The notes under the pieces were generated by a model, which saw only the letters and a list, made by a program, of their open reading frames with translations, did not search any database and was not told the DNA's origin. A DNA stretch of 64,000 nt from Propionicicella superfundia DSM 22317. Its GTDB lineage: Bacteria > Actinomycetota > Actinomycetes > Propionibacteriales > Propionibacteriaceae. The stretch is from positions 1 through 64,000 of the forward strand of contig NZ_KE384022.1 of the NCBI RefSeq assembly GCF_000423465.1, given 5' to 3'. This document shows, piece after piece, positions 32,077 through 41,339 of this stretch (the first letter of the stretch is position 1; the number at the start of each line of letters is the position of its first letter). Position numbers and translations under genes: made by a program.

Positions 32077-34575
32077 TCACAACGTGCGCTGCACCGCCCC
32101 GAACCGCTCCGCCGCCGTGGCGACGGCCGCGTCCCGCGCGGCGGCGGTCTCGGCGTCCTTGAGCGTCCGGTCCGGCGCCCGGAAGCGCAGCGCGTACGCG
32201 AGCGACTTCTTGCCCTCGCCCACCTGCGGCCCCTCGTACACGTCGAACAGCGCCAGCGACTCGAGCAGTTCCCCGGCGCCCGCGCGCAGCGCGGTGGCCA
32301 CATCGGCCGCGGGGACGTCGGCGGACACGATCAGCGCCACGTCCTCCTTGGCGATCGGGTGCGTCGAAAGGACGTCCAGCGAGCCCGCGCCGGGAGCGAC
32401 CGTCAGCAGCGTGTCGAGCACGATCTCGAAGGCGGCGGTCCGCGCCGGAACGCCCATCGCCTCGCACACGGTGGGATGCAGCTCACCCGCGTACCCGAGG
32501 ACGCGCCCGTCCGCCTCGAACCGCGCGCACCGGCCCGGATGCCACGGTGCCAGCTCGGCATGCACGGGCGTCAACTCCAGCCCAACCGCCCGGCCGGCGA
32601 CCTGGACCGCGTCCACCACCTGCTGCCAGCCCGCAGCGACGGCCGGACCCTGCCACCCCGCCCCGACCCACTCGCCGGTCACCACGCCCCCGAGCATCGT
32701 CGGCTGCACCGGCAGCGCGGCCTGGATGGCGGCGAGCTCCTCGTCACTCGGCCGTCCGTCGACCGACGGGAGCGGCGCGAACGCCTCCTGCCCGCCCAGG
32801 AACACCGAACCGGTCTCGAAGAGCGCCAGGTCGGTGTTACCGCGACTCGTGTTCCGCGCGACCGCGGCCAGCAGCCCCGGCAGCAGCGTCGTCCGCAGGT
32901 ACGGCTCGGTGTCGGCCAACGGGTTCTCCAGCCGCGCCAGCCGCCGACGCTGGTCGTCGGCCGGCACCTGGAGCCTGTCGAGCGCCTCGGTCCCGAGGAA
33001 CGGGAAGCACAGCACCTCCACGAACCCGGCGCCGACGAGCGCGGCGTCCACCTGTCGCCGCAGGCGCTGGGCGCGGGTCAGCCCGCGCCCCACCGGGGCG
33101 GCCGGGACGACCGACGGCAGCAGGTCGAGCCCCGTCTTGCGGCCGACCTCCTCCACATAGTCGTACGGATCGCGCAGGTCGGGACGCCACGTCGGGGGCG
33201 TCAGCGTGAGCGTGTCGCCGAGCGCGACGACGTCCACCCCGCTCGCCTCGAGGATCTCGATGACCCGCTCGCGGGACACCGGCATCCCCAGGACGCGTGT
33301 CGGCAGATCGGCCTGGATGCTCGTGCGCGGCGGCGTCGAGACGGCTCCGACGACGGTCTCGGCCTCCGAAACCGTGCCGCCCGCCAGCGACGCGAGCAGT
33401 TCGGCCACCCGGTGCGCCGCCGCATAGGCCGCAGCCGGATCGACACCGCGCTCGAAGCGCTTCGCGGCCTCCGAGCCGAGCTTGTGCCGCCGGGACGTCC
33501 GCGCGATCGACCCCGACGCGAACTGCGCGGCCTCGACGACGATCCGCGTCGTGGACTCCCGGAGTTCCGTCGACTCGCCGCCCATCACACCGGCCAGGCC
33601 GATCGGCCCCGAGTCGTCGACGATGAGCAGGTCGTCGGGGTCCAACTGGCGGGTGACGTCGTCCAGCGTGACGAGAGTCTCCCCCGTGCCGGCCTGGCGC
33701 ACGACGATCGGCCCGGCGAGCCGCTCCGCGTCGTACGCGTGGAGCGGCTGCCCGGTCTCGAGCATGACGTAGTTCGTGATGTCCACGGCCAGCGAGATCG
33801 AGCGCATGCCCGCCTGCCGCAACCGCAGCTTCATCCAGATCGGGGACGGACGGCCCGGATCGACACCGTCGACACCGAGGGCCACGAACAGCGGGCAGTT
33901 CTCCGACCGCAGGTCGATCGGGTAGCCGTCCGCGACGGCCGTCGGCACAGGCTTCGCGACGGGATCCCGGAACCGCACCTCCAGCGCCTGCGCGGCCTCG
34001 CGCGCCAGCCCGCGGATCGAGAAGCAATACCCCAGATCGGGCGTCACCGCGATGTCGAGGACGTCGTCGCGCAGCCCCAGCGCGGGCACGGCCAGGACGC
34101 CCGGCGTCCACGGGACACCGGCGTCATTCGCCTCGCCCAGCACCCAGATGCCGGTGTGGTCGTCGCCGATGCCCAGCTCGTCCTCGGCGCAGATCATGCC
34201 GTCGGAGATGTGCCCGTATGTCTTGCGCGCCGAGATCTGGAACCCTCCCGGCAGCGTCGTTCCGGGCAGCGCGACGACCACATGGTCGCCGACGTCGAAG
34301 TTCAGCGCTCCGCAGACGATCCCCCGGTTGCCCTCGGGTCCGTTGTGCTCGCCGACGTCCACGTGGCACCAACGGATCGTCTTGCCGTTCTTCTGCGGCT
34401 CCTCGACGAAGTCCAGCACCCGGCCGATCACCAGCGGACCGTCCAGGTCGGCGCCGAACTCGTCGACGGTCTCGACCTCGAGCCCGGCCCGGATCAGCAC
34501 CTCGGCCAGCTCACGCCCCGTGATGTCCTCCGGCAGGTCGGCGTACTCGCGCAGCCATGACAGGGGTGCCCTCAT
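32077..34575 (-). CDS. pheT: phenylalanine-tRNA ligase beta subunit
   Basis: An 832-residue subunit, the normal length for bacterial PheT. It begins MRAPLSWLREYADLP; the N-terminal tRNA-binding (OB) domain follows, then B3/B4 editing and B5 domains (ESTELRESTTRIVVEAAQF) and a C-terminal anticodon-binding domain (APDRTLKDAETAAARDAA). It joins PheS in the alpha2-beta2 enzyme that charges tRNA-Phe and clears mischarged Tyr-tRNA. The ATG at 34575 is followed 28 bases upstream by the pheS stop. The CRISPR leader starts right behind its stop, so the CRISPR locus was inserted next to a core operon. Confidence 0.97.
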   Translation of the reverse strand: MRAPLSWLREYADLPEDITGRELAEVLIRAGLEVETVDEFGADLDGPLVIGRVLDFVEEPQKNGKTIRWCHVDVGEHNGPEGNRGIVCGALNFDVGDHVVVALPGTTLPGGFQISARKTYGHISDGMICAEDELGIGDDHTGIWVLGEANDAGVPWTPGVLAVPALGLRDDVLDIAVTPDLGYCFSIRGLAREAAQALEVRFRDPVAKPVPTAVADGYPIDLRSENCPLFVALGVDGVDPGRPSPIWMKLRLRQAGMRSISLAVDITNYVMLETGQPLHAYDAERLAGPIVVRQAGTGETLVTLDDVTRQLDPDDLLIVDDSGPIGLAGVMGGESTELRESTTRIVVEAAQFASGSIARTSRRHKLGSEAAKRFERGVDPAAAYAAAHRVAELLASLAGGTVSEAETVVGAVSTPPRTSIQADLPTRVLGMPVSRERVIEILEASGVDVVALGDTLTLTPPTWRPDLRDPYDYVEEVGRKTGLDLLPSVVPAAPVGRGLTRAQRLRRQVDAALVGAGFVEVLCFPFLGTEALDRLQVPADDQRRRLARLENPLADTEPYLRTTLLPGLLAAVARNTSRGNTDLALFETGSVFLGGQEAFAPLPSVDGRPSDEELAAIQAALPVQPTMLGGVVTGEWVGAGWQGPAVAAGWQQVVDAVQVAGRAVGLELTPVHAELAPWHPGRCARFEADGRVLGYAGELHPTVCEAMGVPARTAAFEIVLDTLLTVAPGAGSLDVLSTHPIAKEDVALIVSADVPAADVATALRAGAGELLESLALFDVYEGPQVGEGKKSLAYALRFRAPDRTLKDAETAAARDAAVATAAERFGAVQRTL

Positions 34576-34603
34576 CGCGTCGTCACTTCCCTCTCGGCGG
34601 CCG

Positions 34604-35713
34604 TCACCGGGCCGCACCCTTGAGTTGCCTGCTGAACCGGATGTCGCCTTCGACCATGTCGCGCATGTCGGTGGCGTTGTTGCGGAACATGAGCGTCCGC
34701 TCGATGCCCATGCCGAACGCGAAACCGGAGTACACGGCGGTGTCGACGCCGCACGCCGCGAGGACACGCGGGTTCACGACCCCGCAGCCGCCCCACTCGA
34801 TCCAGCCCTCCGACCGGCAGGTCCGGCACGGGGCGTCGGGATTGCCGACGGAGGCGCCGTGGCACACGAAGCACTCCAGGTCGACCTCCGCCGACGGCTC
34901 GGTGAAGGGGAAGTAGCTGGGACGCATCCGCGTGCGGACATCCCCGAACATCTGCCGCGCGAGATGGTCGAGAGTGCCCTTCAGATGCGCCATCGAGATG
35001 CCCTTGTCGACGCACAGGCCCTCGATCTGATGGAACACGGGGACATGGGTCGAGTCGAACTCGTCGGCCCGGAACACCTTTCCCGGACACACCACGTACA
35101 CCGGCAGCTCACGATCCAGCAACGAGCGGATCTGCACGGGGGACGTGTGCGTGCGCAGCACGACATGCCGCTCCAGCGGCGAGAGGAACAGCGTGTCGGT
35201 CGTCCCGCGGGCCGGATGGTCCGAGTCGAGGTTGAGCGCGTCGAAGTTCAGCCACTCCCCCTCCGCCTCGGGGCCTTCGGCGACCTCCCAGCCCATCGCG
35301 ACGAACACATCGGCCATCAGGTCCATGAGCGCCGTGATCGGGTGCGGAGCACCAACGGGCCGGCGCGAGACCGGCAGCGTGACGTCCACCTGCTCGGCGG
35401 CGAGGGTCAGCGCCAGCTCCGCGGCGGCCACCTCCTCCTGCCGGGCCGCGAACGCCGCCTGGATCTCGCCGCGCGCCGCGCCGATCCGCTGCCCGGCGTC
35501 CTTGCGGGCCTGCGGCGGGAGGGCACCGATCTCGCGGTTGGCGAGCGCGATCGGCGACCGCTCGGCCAGATGCTCGCTGCGCGCCTGCTTCAAGGCGGCG
35601 ACCGTGTCGGCCGCGGCGAACGCCGACCGAGCCTCGGCGACCATCTCGGCCAGCGACTCGGCCGAAAGCGGTGCGACCTCCACAGGGTCGTAGTTGGTGT
35701 TCGGCCCGCTCAT
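34604..35713 (-). CDS. pheS: phenylalanine-tRNA ligase alpha subunit
   Basis: A 369-residue catalytic subunit. It has an N-terminal coiled coil (~1-105), then class II synthetase motifs: HPITALMDLMADVFVAMGW, motif 2 with FRADEFDSTHVPVFHQIEG, and motif 3 GFAFGMGIERTLMFR near the end. A CxxC pair (CFVCHG, CRTC) around residues 285-300 resembles the zinc ribbon seen in many actinobacterial PheS proteins. The start is backed by AAAGGGAGG. It precedes pheT in the usual order and follows the rRNA methyltransferase with a 114-base gap that may hold its promoter. Confidence 0.97.
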   Translation of the reverse strand: MSGPNTNYDPVEVAPLSAESLAEMVAEARSAFAAADTVAALKQARSEHLAERSPIALANREIGALPPQARKDAGQRIGAARGEIQAAFAARQEEVAAAELALTLAAEQVDVTLPVSRRPVGAPHPITALMDLMADVFVAMGWEVAEGPEAEGEWLNFDALNLDSDHPARGTTDTLFLSPLERHVVLRTHTSPVQIRSLLDRELPVYVVCPGKVFRADEFDSTHVPVFHQIEGLCVDKGISMAHLKGTLDHLARQMFGDVRTRMRPSYFPFTEPSAEVDLECFVCHGASVGNPDAPCRTCRSEGWIEWGGCGVVNPRVLAACGVDTAVYSGFAFGMGIERTLMFRNNATDMRDMVEGDIRFSRQLKGAAR

Positions 35714-35827
35714 GGGCCCCCTCCCTTTGACTTCCTCAGGCGCGGTGACGCCGGCAGGGCGCCCACAGACACGACGCCCGCCATCCCATCGAGACAGCGG
35801 GGGCCGTGTGCACGTTTCTTCCTTCGT

Positions 35828-36634
35828 TCAGGCGCGTTGGGCCGTGGCACTCACGTACAGGCAGACAGCCGCGGCGGTGGCGAGGTTCAGGCTCTCGGCC
35901 TCGCCGAAGATCGGGACGGCGACGCTGCGGTCGGCCATCTCGAGATGATTCGCCGGCAGACCCCACGCCTCGTTGCCGAACAGCCAGGCCGTCGGCACCG
36001 CGGCGTCCATGTCGGGCAGCAGCATGTCGCCGTCGCCGTCCGCGGCCAGCACCTGCATCCCCGCCGCACGGCAGTCCGTGACGACGTCGGACAGCGACAT
36101 CCCGACGACGATCGGCACATGGAACAGGCTGCCCGCCGTGGCGCGCACCGTCTTCGGGTTGTACGCCTCGACAGAGTCCTCGGTCAGGACGACCGCGTCG
36201 GCCCCGAACGCGTCGGCGCACCGGATCACGGTGCCGGCGTTGCCGGGATCGCGCACCTGGTCGCAGATCACGAGCAGCCGCGGCCTCGCCGCGATCACCT
36301 CGCTCCACGGGACGTCCAGGAAGGACGCCACAGCGACGATGCCCGGCGGGGTCACCGTCGACGAGATCGACGCCAGATCCTGCTCGGTGCCGCCGAACGC
36401 GGCCACGCCCTGCTCATGGGCGATCTCGATCAGCCCGCGATGGTGATGGGCCGTCTCCGTGACGATGTACAGCTCATCGACCCCGCCACGCAGCAACGCC
36501 TCCCGTACCGCCTGAGGGCCCTCGGCGAGGAACTTGCCCTCGTTACGGCGTCCCTTCCGCTGCAGCAGCTTGCGGATCGCCTGCATCCGACCCTTCGAGA
36601 CCGGCGCGAGGCCGACCGGGTCCTGCGTGTTCAT
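35828..36634 (-). CDS. TrmH/SpoU-family 23S rRNA 2'-O-methyltransferase
   Basis: A 268-residue SPOUT methyltransferase. It has an N-terminal RNA-binding substrate domain (RMQAIRKLLQRKGRRNEGKFLAEG), then the SpoU motifs: CDQVRDPGNAGTVIRCADAF (motif 1), LFGNEAWGLP (motif 2) and IFGEAESLNLATAAAVCLY (motif 3), which forms the knotted AdoMet site. Its position behind rplT and ahead of pheS is conserved in actinobacteria, where it is annotated as an RNA methyltransferase (TsnR/RlmB-like). The exact modified base cannot be told. The ATG at 36634 lies two bases after the rplT stop. Confidence 0.9.
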   Translation of the reverse strand: MNTQDPVGLAPVSKGRMQAIRKLLQRKGRRNEGKFLAEGPQAVREALLRGGVDELYIVTETAHHHRGLIEIAHEQGVAAFGGTEQDLASISSTVTPPGIVAVASFLDVPWSEVIAARPRLLVICDQVRDPGNAGTVIRCADAFGADAVVLTEDSVEAYNPKTVRATAGSLFHVPIVVGMSLSDVVTDCRAAGMQVLAADGDGDMLLPDMDAAVPTAWLFGNEAWGLPANHLEMADRSVAVPIFGEAESLNLATAAAVCLYVSATAQRA

Positions 36635-36636
36635 GG

Positions 36637-37002
36637 TCAGGCCGCGTCGGCGGCTGCGCCGCGGGCAACCTCCACCAGGGCGGTGAAGGCAGCCGGATCG
36701 GAGACGGCGAGCTCGGCCAGCATCTTGCGGTCGACCTCGACACCGGCCATCCGCAGCCCGGCGATGAACCGGTTGTAGGTCATGCCCTCGGCCCGGGCAG
36801 CGGCGTTGATCCGCTGGATCCACAGGCTGCGGAAGTCGCCCTTGCGCGCGCGACGATCCCGGTAGGCATAGGTGTAGGAATGGAGCAGTTGCTCCTTGGC
36901 CTTGCGGTACAGCCGCGAACGCTGCCCCCGGTACCCCGACGCCTCGTCGAGAACCTCACGGCGCTTCTTGTGGGCATTGACCGAACGCTTCACGCGTGCC
37001 AT
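36637..37002 (-). CDS. rplT: 50S ribosomal protein L20
   Basis: A 121-residue L20 with the typical basic N-terminal extension ([21 protein letters not shown]) and the globular [22 protein letters not shown] motif. It binds 23S rRNA early in 50S assembly. It lies in the conserved infC-rpmI-rplT operon, 96 bases after rpmI. In many bacteria L20 represses this operon by binding its own mRNA; no such site can be pointed to confidently here. Confidence 0.98.
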   Translation of the reverse strand: MARVKRSVNAHKKRREVLDEASGYRGQRSRLYRKAKEQLLHSYTYAYRDRRARKGDFRSLWIQRINAAARAEGMTYNRFIAGLRMAGVEVDRKMLAELAVSDPAAFTALVEVARGAAADAA

Positions 37003-37098
37003 CGGTTGACTCCTTGCTCTGACGGCCCTCCCGGGCCGGTTGCACCTCTCGGCGCGATTCGGATGCGGCGCACGCCGCAGGGATCATGAGGCCGGGAC

Positions 37099-37296
37099 TT
37101 ACTTGCCCAGCAGCTTCTTCGCCTTGCGCACGTCGCCGCTCCCGCCGAGCAGGACGTCGCCGGTGAGGCGCCGCGTCCGCCGAGAGGACTTGTGCTCGTT
37201 CAGGTGCATCTTGCCGGCCTGGCGACGCATGATCTTCCCGCTTCCGGTGACCCTGAACCGCTTCTTGGCGCCAGAGTGCGTCTTCATCTTCGGCAT
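37099..37296 (-). CDS. rpmI: 50S ribosomal protein L35
   Basis: A 65-residue L35 starting [21 protein letters not shown], with the conserved KMHLNEHKS segment. It sits between infC (24 bases upstream) and rplT, the standard order. Length and sequence are normal. Confidence 0.98.
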   Translation of the reverse strand: MPKMKTHSGAKKRFRVTGSGKIMRRQAGKMHLNEHKSSRRTRRLTGDVLLGGSGDVRKAKKLLGK

Positions 37297-37320
37297 GTGC
37301 CGCTCCGTTTCCTCGTCTTC

Positions 37321-38010
37321 TTACAGGTCGATGTCGGGGTCCAGATTGTCGGCCGGCCCGCGCCGCTTCTTCGTCGGAGCAGCCGACTTCGCCGCCTCGC
37401 GGCTGGTGGCCTGCTCCTGCTTCTCGGCCTCGGCGTCGGCGGCCCGCGCGGCCGCCCGGCGATCGCGCTCGGCGGCCTGCTCGGCCCGCGCCTCGGTCTT
37501 CTTCCGTGTCGGCGCCAGCACCATCAGCATGTTCCGGCCGTCCTGCTTCGGGCTGGACTCGACGAACCCGTCCTCGGAGACATCGTCGGCCAGCTTCTTC
37601 AACAGGTTGAACCCGAGTTCGGGACGGCTCTGCTCGCGGCCACGGAACATGATGGTGATCTTCACCTTGTCGCCGCCGCGCAGGAACCGGACGACGTGAC
37701 CCTTCTTGGTCTCGTAGTCGTGTTCGTCGATCTTCGGGCGGAGCTTCATCTCCTTGATGACCGTGTTGGTCTGGTTGCGCCTGCTGTCGCGAGCCTTCTG
37801 GGCGGTCTCGTACTTGTACTTGCCGTAGTCCATGAGCTTGCAGACCGGCGGACGTGCCTGCGGCGCCACTTCCACGAGGTCGAGATCCGCCTCGCGGGCA
37901 AGACGCAGAGCGTCCTCGATGCGCACGATGCCGACCTGCTCACCGTTCGGCCCTACCAACCGGACCTCGTTGACGTGGATCCGGTCGTTGATGCGCGGTT
38001 CTGTGCTGAT
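37321..38010 (-). CDS. infC: translation initiation factor IF-3 (apparent AUC start)
   Basis: A 229-residue IF-3. The N-terminal domain opens [19 protein letters not shown], and the C-terminal domain contains [18 protein letters not shown] ~50-residue Lys/Glu/Ala-rich tail ([17 protein letters not shown] onward) extends beyond the usual ~180 residues, as in many actinobacteria. No ATG, GTG or TTG occurs between the AGGAGG ribosome site and the conserved STEPRIN start. The codon there is ATC at 38010-38008, four bases after AGGAGG. Rare start codons (AUU/AUC) on infC are known and let IF-3 repress its own translation. A much longer upstream frame is not credible. Confidence 0.93.
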   Translation of the reverse strand: MSTEPRINDRIHVNEVRLVGPNGEQVGIVRIEDALRLAREADLDLVEVAPQARPPVCKLMDYGKYKYETAQKARDSRRNQTNTVIKEMKLRPKIDEHDYETKKGHVVRFLRGGDKVKITIMFRGREQSRPELGFNLLKKLADDVSEDGFVESSPKQDGRNMLMVLAPTRKKTEARAEQAAERDRRAAARAADAEAEKQEQATSREAAKSAAPTKKRRGPADNLDPDIDL

Positions 38011-38207
38011 GCTTCCTCCTGTATGAATGCGTTGTTTCCGGGACGTACGAATGGGCTCCTGCGCGCATGCAGAAGCCCTGTTCCAAGGGGCCGGCGACCA
38101 CCGGCCCGCATGACCCGCCGGACGACGTGCGGTCCGGCCAGGTGGGAGAACAGGTCTCCGCTTCGCGAGAAGGCCCGGCGTGCATGCCGAACCGTCGACC
38201 AAGCTTA
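38011..38207 (-). promoter_or_regulatory. infC leader with -10 box TAAGCT at 38202-38207
   Basis: On the minus strand a TAAGCT hexamer lies about 190 bases ahead of infC, giving a long leader with several GC-rich inverted segments (for example GGGCCGGTGGTCGCCGGCCCC). Long structured leaders controlling infC-rpmI-rplT occur in other bacteria. The box is the same hexamer as that upstream of tRNA-Leu. The leader's regulatory role is inferred. Confidence 0.4.
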
Positions 38208-38282
38208 GCCGACGGCCTCGCCGATGGGTAATCGAGGAGCCGGTCCGGGAGCCGACGTGCGAGCGGGCTGCACCCCGACCGC

Positions 38283-38741
38283 TCACGGGTCGCCCGGCGC
38301 GAGACGCGCCCAGCCGAACCCGTCGGCCAGCGCGACGAGGCGGCGTCCCTGGGCGAGTTCGGAGAGGATCTCCTCTCCGACGACGAAGGGCACCGGTCCG
38401 GAGACGTCCACGAGCAGTTCGGCCGCCCCCGCCTCGACCGCGGTCGCCGCCAGCTCGTCCAGCGTGGCCGGGTGCGGCCACGCGTGCGAGCGCCACGCCT
38501 GCACGGCGTCGCGACCGGTGAACGCCAGCAGCCGGCGCACGCCCCCGGTCTCCAGCGACACAGTCCCCAGGTCGGGGCGCCGGGCGCCGGGCTCGCGCGA
38601 ATCGATGAAAGGCAGATACAGCCGTGCGAGGCACAGGTGGGCGACAGCGCGCAGGTACGCGTCGACACCGCCGTCGGCCACCGCGTCCGCGATCGCCCGG
38701 CGGACCTCCGGGTCGGCCTCTCCCGAGTCCTTCAGCAGCAC
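38283..38741 (-). CDS. SseB-family protein
   Basis: A 152-residue protein starting at GTG. The segment [10 protein letters not shown]...[23 protein letters not shown], seen here as LPFID and [12 protein letters not shown], followed by [21 protein letters not shown], matches the SseB N-terminal domain. SseB proteins of this region, upstream of infC, are common in actinobacteria and have no known biochemical role; the name comes from a distant Salmonella-linked domain. It is transcribed toward infC but is separated from it by 270 bases and the infC promoter. Confidence 0.75.
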   Translation of the reverse strand: MLLKDSGEADPEVRRAIADAVADGGVDAYLRAVAHLCLARLYLPFIDSREPGARRPDLGTVSLETGGVRRLLAFTGRDAVQAWRSHAWPHPATLDELAATAVEAGAAELLVDVSGPVPFVVGEEILSELAQGRRLVALADGFGWARLAPGDP

Positions 38742-38796
38742 GCCCCGACCCCACCACGAACAGGCGCCGGGTGTCCAACCGGGCTCGCCGCTGCGC

Positions 38797-38967
38797 TGAC
38801 CGCCACCTTGTGCGGCATACCCCGGGGGTCGTCCCCGACCACTGCGGATGACCGCCAGGTTGCGCGTGTTACCAGACCCGCGGGAGGCGCCGTATGCCGC
38901 GCAACCTGGCGGTCACCGTTCAAGGCTCGCACCCACCGGGGCGGTATGCCTCGCAACCTGGCGGTCA
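38797..38967. repeat. four-copy symmetrical repeat (BIME-like) in the gap between SseB and PH genes
   Basis: Four copies of a 24-bp unit lie at 38797-38820, 38849-38872 (reading TGACCGCCA..TTG) and 38892-38915, 38944-38967 (reading CAACCTGGCGGTCA at the end, inverse orientation). Copies in each pair are exactly 52 bases apart, and the two pairs face each other around 38873-38891. The whole could fold as a large nested hairpin. It resembles bacterial REP/BIME elements and may end both convergent or divergent transcripts. Confidence 0.7.
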
Positions 38968-39009
38968 ACCCGCCAGCACTCAGACCGGCGAGGAGCGAAC
39001 GGGGGTCGC

Positions 39010-39015
39010 TATGGT
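39010..39015 (+). promoter_or_regulatory. leaderless promoter -10 box (TATGGT) of the PH-domain gene
   Basis: TATGGT is followed by seven bases and the ATG at 39023. The same geometry recurs before several other genes of the window and decides this start against the in-frame ATG at 39011, which lies inside the box. Confidence 0.5.
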
Positions 39016-39022
39016 GGGCGCC

Positions 39023-39460
39023 ATGCCCGCCGAGCGCGTCCTTCGCCCGGTGCGTACGCGCGCCTTCGCGATCGCGCTGTCCGCGGCCATCACGGGGGCC
39101 GCGTTGCTCGGGTGGTTCCTGCTGCCCGCCCACATCCGAGCACAGTTCACCGCGTTCCAACTCGTGACGCTGCTGATCATCCTGGGGTTCATGGTGGCCG
39201 CGATGCTGCTGCTCGGGTTCAGCGCGGTGCGTGTCGACGACCGTGGTCTCGCGATCCGCAACGGCCCGTTCACGCGCCGGGTGAGCTGGGGCGAGATCGG
39301 CTCCATCCGCTTCCGCCACGGCGATCCCTGGGCGTATGTGATCCTCACCGGCGACACCGACGACCCCAAGCGGATCGCGATGCTCGGCATCCAGGCCACG
39401 GACCGGCAGCGCGCCATCGACGCCGTCGCCTGGCTGCGGGAGCGCGCGACTCAGGCCTGA
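39023..39460 (+). CDS. PH-domain membrane protein
   Basis: A 145-residue protein with two membrane helices (about 15-35 and 45-68) followed by a small soluble domain (VRVDDRGLAIRNGPFTRRVSWGEIGSIRF). This is the DDRGL...G.f.rrv.W.EI..I pattern of bacterial PH-like (bPH) domains in small actinobacterial membrane proteins. Its role is unknown. The start is chosen from the -10 box seven bases before 39023. It is the first plus-strand gene after the repeat element and is not obviously linked to the next gene. Confidence 0.7.
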   Translation: MPAERVLRPVRTRAFAIALSAAITGAALLGWFLLPAHIRAQFTAFQLVTLLIILGFMVAAMLLLGFSAVRVDDRGLAIRNGPFTRRVSWGEIGSIRFRHGDPWAYVILTGDTDDPKRIAMLGIQATDRQRAIDAVAWLRERATQA

Positions 39461-39535
39461 CCAGGCCATCGCAGGCTCGCGCTCCCCGAGTGGCGTTCCT
39501 TGTCAGACAGCCGCCTGTTCACCATGCTGAGTTCC

Positions 39536-41326
39536 ATGATCGATGATTCTGTGCGCGCAGGCGGACGCGCCGCGGCGCTCCTGCGCCGCTCGCCCGCATG
39601 GCTTCGTGTCGTGATCGGAATCCTCCTCGTTCTCCTCGGAGCCGTGCTTCTGACGCGCCCGACGACCTCCCTGGGCATCCTCGCGCTGCTCATCGGGGCC
39701 GGTTTCGTCGTCGCCGGGATCGCGGAGGCGGTCGATCACGACGACGGCTCCCGGCCGCCGTTGCTGCGAATCGTCGTCGCGTGCGCCTGGGTGGCGGCCG
39801 GGGTGTTCGTCCTCGTCCTCCCCGGGCTCACGATCCGCATCATCGCGGTCGTCGTGGGTGCCGGCCTGATCCTGAAGGGCGGGGCCACGCTCGTCGCCGG
39901 TTTCGCCCGCAGTTCCACCGCCGACATCCGGGTCTCGCGCTGGGCGCTCGGTGCGGCGGGGATCCTGTTCGGCGTCGTCGCACTGGCATGGCCCGACATC
40001 ACCCTGCTCGTGGTGTCGGTCGCCTTCGGCGGATACCTCGTCGTGATGGGTGCCACCACGGCGTGGGGCGCCCTCGCACGTCCGCGGACGACGGTCCCCC
40101 GCGCACCTGGCCGGCTGCGCCGGTGGTCGACGACGATCGCCGCCTGCCTCGCTCTGGTCGTCGCCATCGCCGCCGCCTCGGTCAGCGTGATCCTGCGGCA
40201 GGGCTCCCCGGTGGTCGACGACTTCTACGCCGCTCCGCGGGACGTCCCGGACGAGCCCGGACAGCTCATCCGCGCGGAGGCCTTCAGCCGCGAGGTTCCG
40301 GCGGACGCTCAGGCCTGGCGCATCCTGTACACCACCACGCGCGGCGACGGGTCGGCGGCTGTCGCCAGCGCGCTCGTCGTGGTCCCGCGCGTCGGCGCCG
40401 GAGACTGGCCCGTCATCGCCTGGGCGCACGGCACGACCGGCTATGCCGAGAACTGCGCACCGTCGCTGCTCACCCAGCCGTTCGAGTCGGGGGCGCTGTT
40501 CCTGCTTCCCGAGATCATCGCCCAGGGCTGGGCGCTCGTCGCGACGGACTACATCGGCCTCGGCACGCAAGGACCGCACCCGTACCTGATCGGCGCCGAC
40601 AGTGCTCACGCCACCCTCGATGCCGTCCGCGCCGCCCGCGGGCTCGCCGACGCCCGGATCGGCACGGAGACCGTCGCGTGGGGCCATTCCCAGGGCGGCG
40701 GGGCGGCGCTGTGGACCGGCGCGCTGGCGTCGTCCTACGCGCCGGACGTCGAACTCGCCGGCGTCGCAGCCCTCGCCCCCGCCAGCGACCTGGCCGGACT
40801 CGTGTCGCGGCTCGCCACCGCGACGGGCGGAAGCGTGCTGGCCTCCTTCGTCCTCGCGGCGTACACGTCGATCTATCCCGACGTCACCTACCGCGACTAT
40901 GTCCGGCCCGGCGCCGAGGCGACTCTGCGCGCGATGGCCACCCGCTGCCTCTCCGAGCCGGGTTCCCTCGCGTCGGTGCTGTCCGCGCTGGGCATGGCCG
41001 ACGATCCCGAGTTCTCCACCGACGACCCCGCATCGGGGGCGCTCGGACGGCGCTTCGCCGAAAACACCCCGCCCGCGACGATCAGTGCCCCGCTCCTTGT
41101 CGGGCAGGGTGGCGCCGACGCCGTCGTCGCCAGGTCCATCCAGGACGCCTACGTGGCGGGGCTCTGCAGCCAGGGGCAGCAGGTCGACTACCGGGTGTAC
41201 GCGGGCCGTGACCACGTCCCCCTCGTCCAGCCCGACTCGCCCCTCGTCCCCGATCTCGTCGCATGGACGCAGGAGCGCTTCGCCGGCGCCGCCGCGCCGA
41301 CCGGCTGCCGCACGACCGAACGCTGA
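39536..41326 (+). CDS. HdeD/DUF308-like membrane domain fused to a secretory-lipase-type hydrolase
   Basis: A 596-residue fusion. Residues ~15-180 hold five or six membrane helices with the repeated W-L..V.GILLVLLGAVLL pattern of HdeD/DUF308 proteins. A further helix (~190-215) anchors a ~375-residue alpha/beta hydrolase of the LIP (secretory lipase) family: oxyanion region AWAHGTTGYAENCAPS, nucleophile GHSQGGGAALW, acid candidate near GQGGADAV and histidine in GRDHVPLV. The hydrolase should face outside. Such a fusion is uncommon to my knowledge. CATGCT lies seven bases before the ATG at 39536; earlier starts lack support. Confidence 0.75.
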   Translation: MIDDSVRAGGRAAALLRRSPAWLRVVIGILLVLLGAVLLTRPTTSLGILALLIGAGFVVAGIAEAVDHDDGSRPPLLRIVVACAWVAAGVFVLVLPGLTIRIIAVVVGAGLILKGGATLVAGFARSSTADIRVSRWALGAAGILFGVVALAWPDITLLVVSVAFGGYLVVMGATTAWGALARPRTTVPRAPGRLRRWSTTIAACLALVVAIAAASVSVILRQGSPVVDDFYAAPRDVPDEPGQLIRAEAFSREVPADAQAWRILYTTTRGDGSAAVASALVVVPRVGAGDWPVIAWAHGTTGYAENCAPSLLTQPFESGALFLLPEIIAQGWALVATDYIGLGTQGPHPYLIGADSAHATLDAVRAARGLADARIGTETVAWGHSQGGGAALWTGALASSYAPDVELAGVAALAPASDLAGLVSRLATATGGSVLASFVLAAYTSIYPDVTYRDYVRPGAEATLRAMATRCLSEPGSLASVLSALGMADDPEFSTDDPASGALGRRFAENTPPATISAPLLVGQGGADAVVARSIQDAYVAGLCSQGQQVDYRVYAGRDHVPLVQPDSPLVPDLVAWTQERFAGAAAPTGCRTTER

Positions 41327-41339
41327 GAGGCCGTGAGCA

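Noticed and set aside
32359-34560. A 733-codon plus-strand frame opposite pheT
   Set aside because: It is a high-GC shadow of pheT with Arg/Pro/Gly-rich composition and no domain; pheT is unambiguous.
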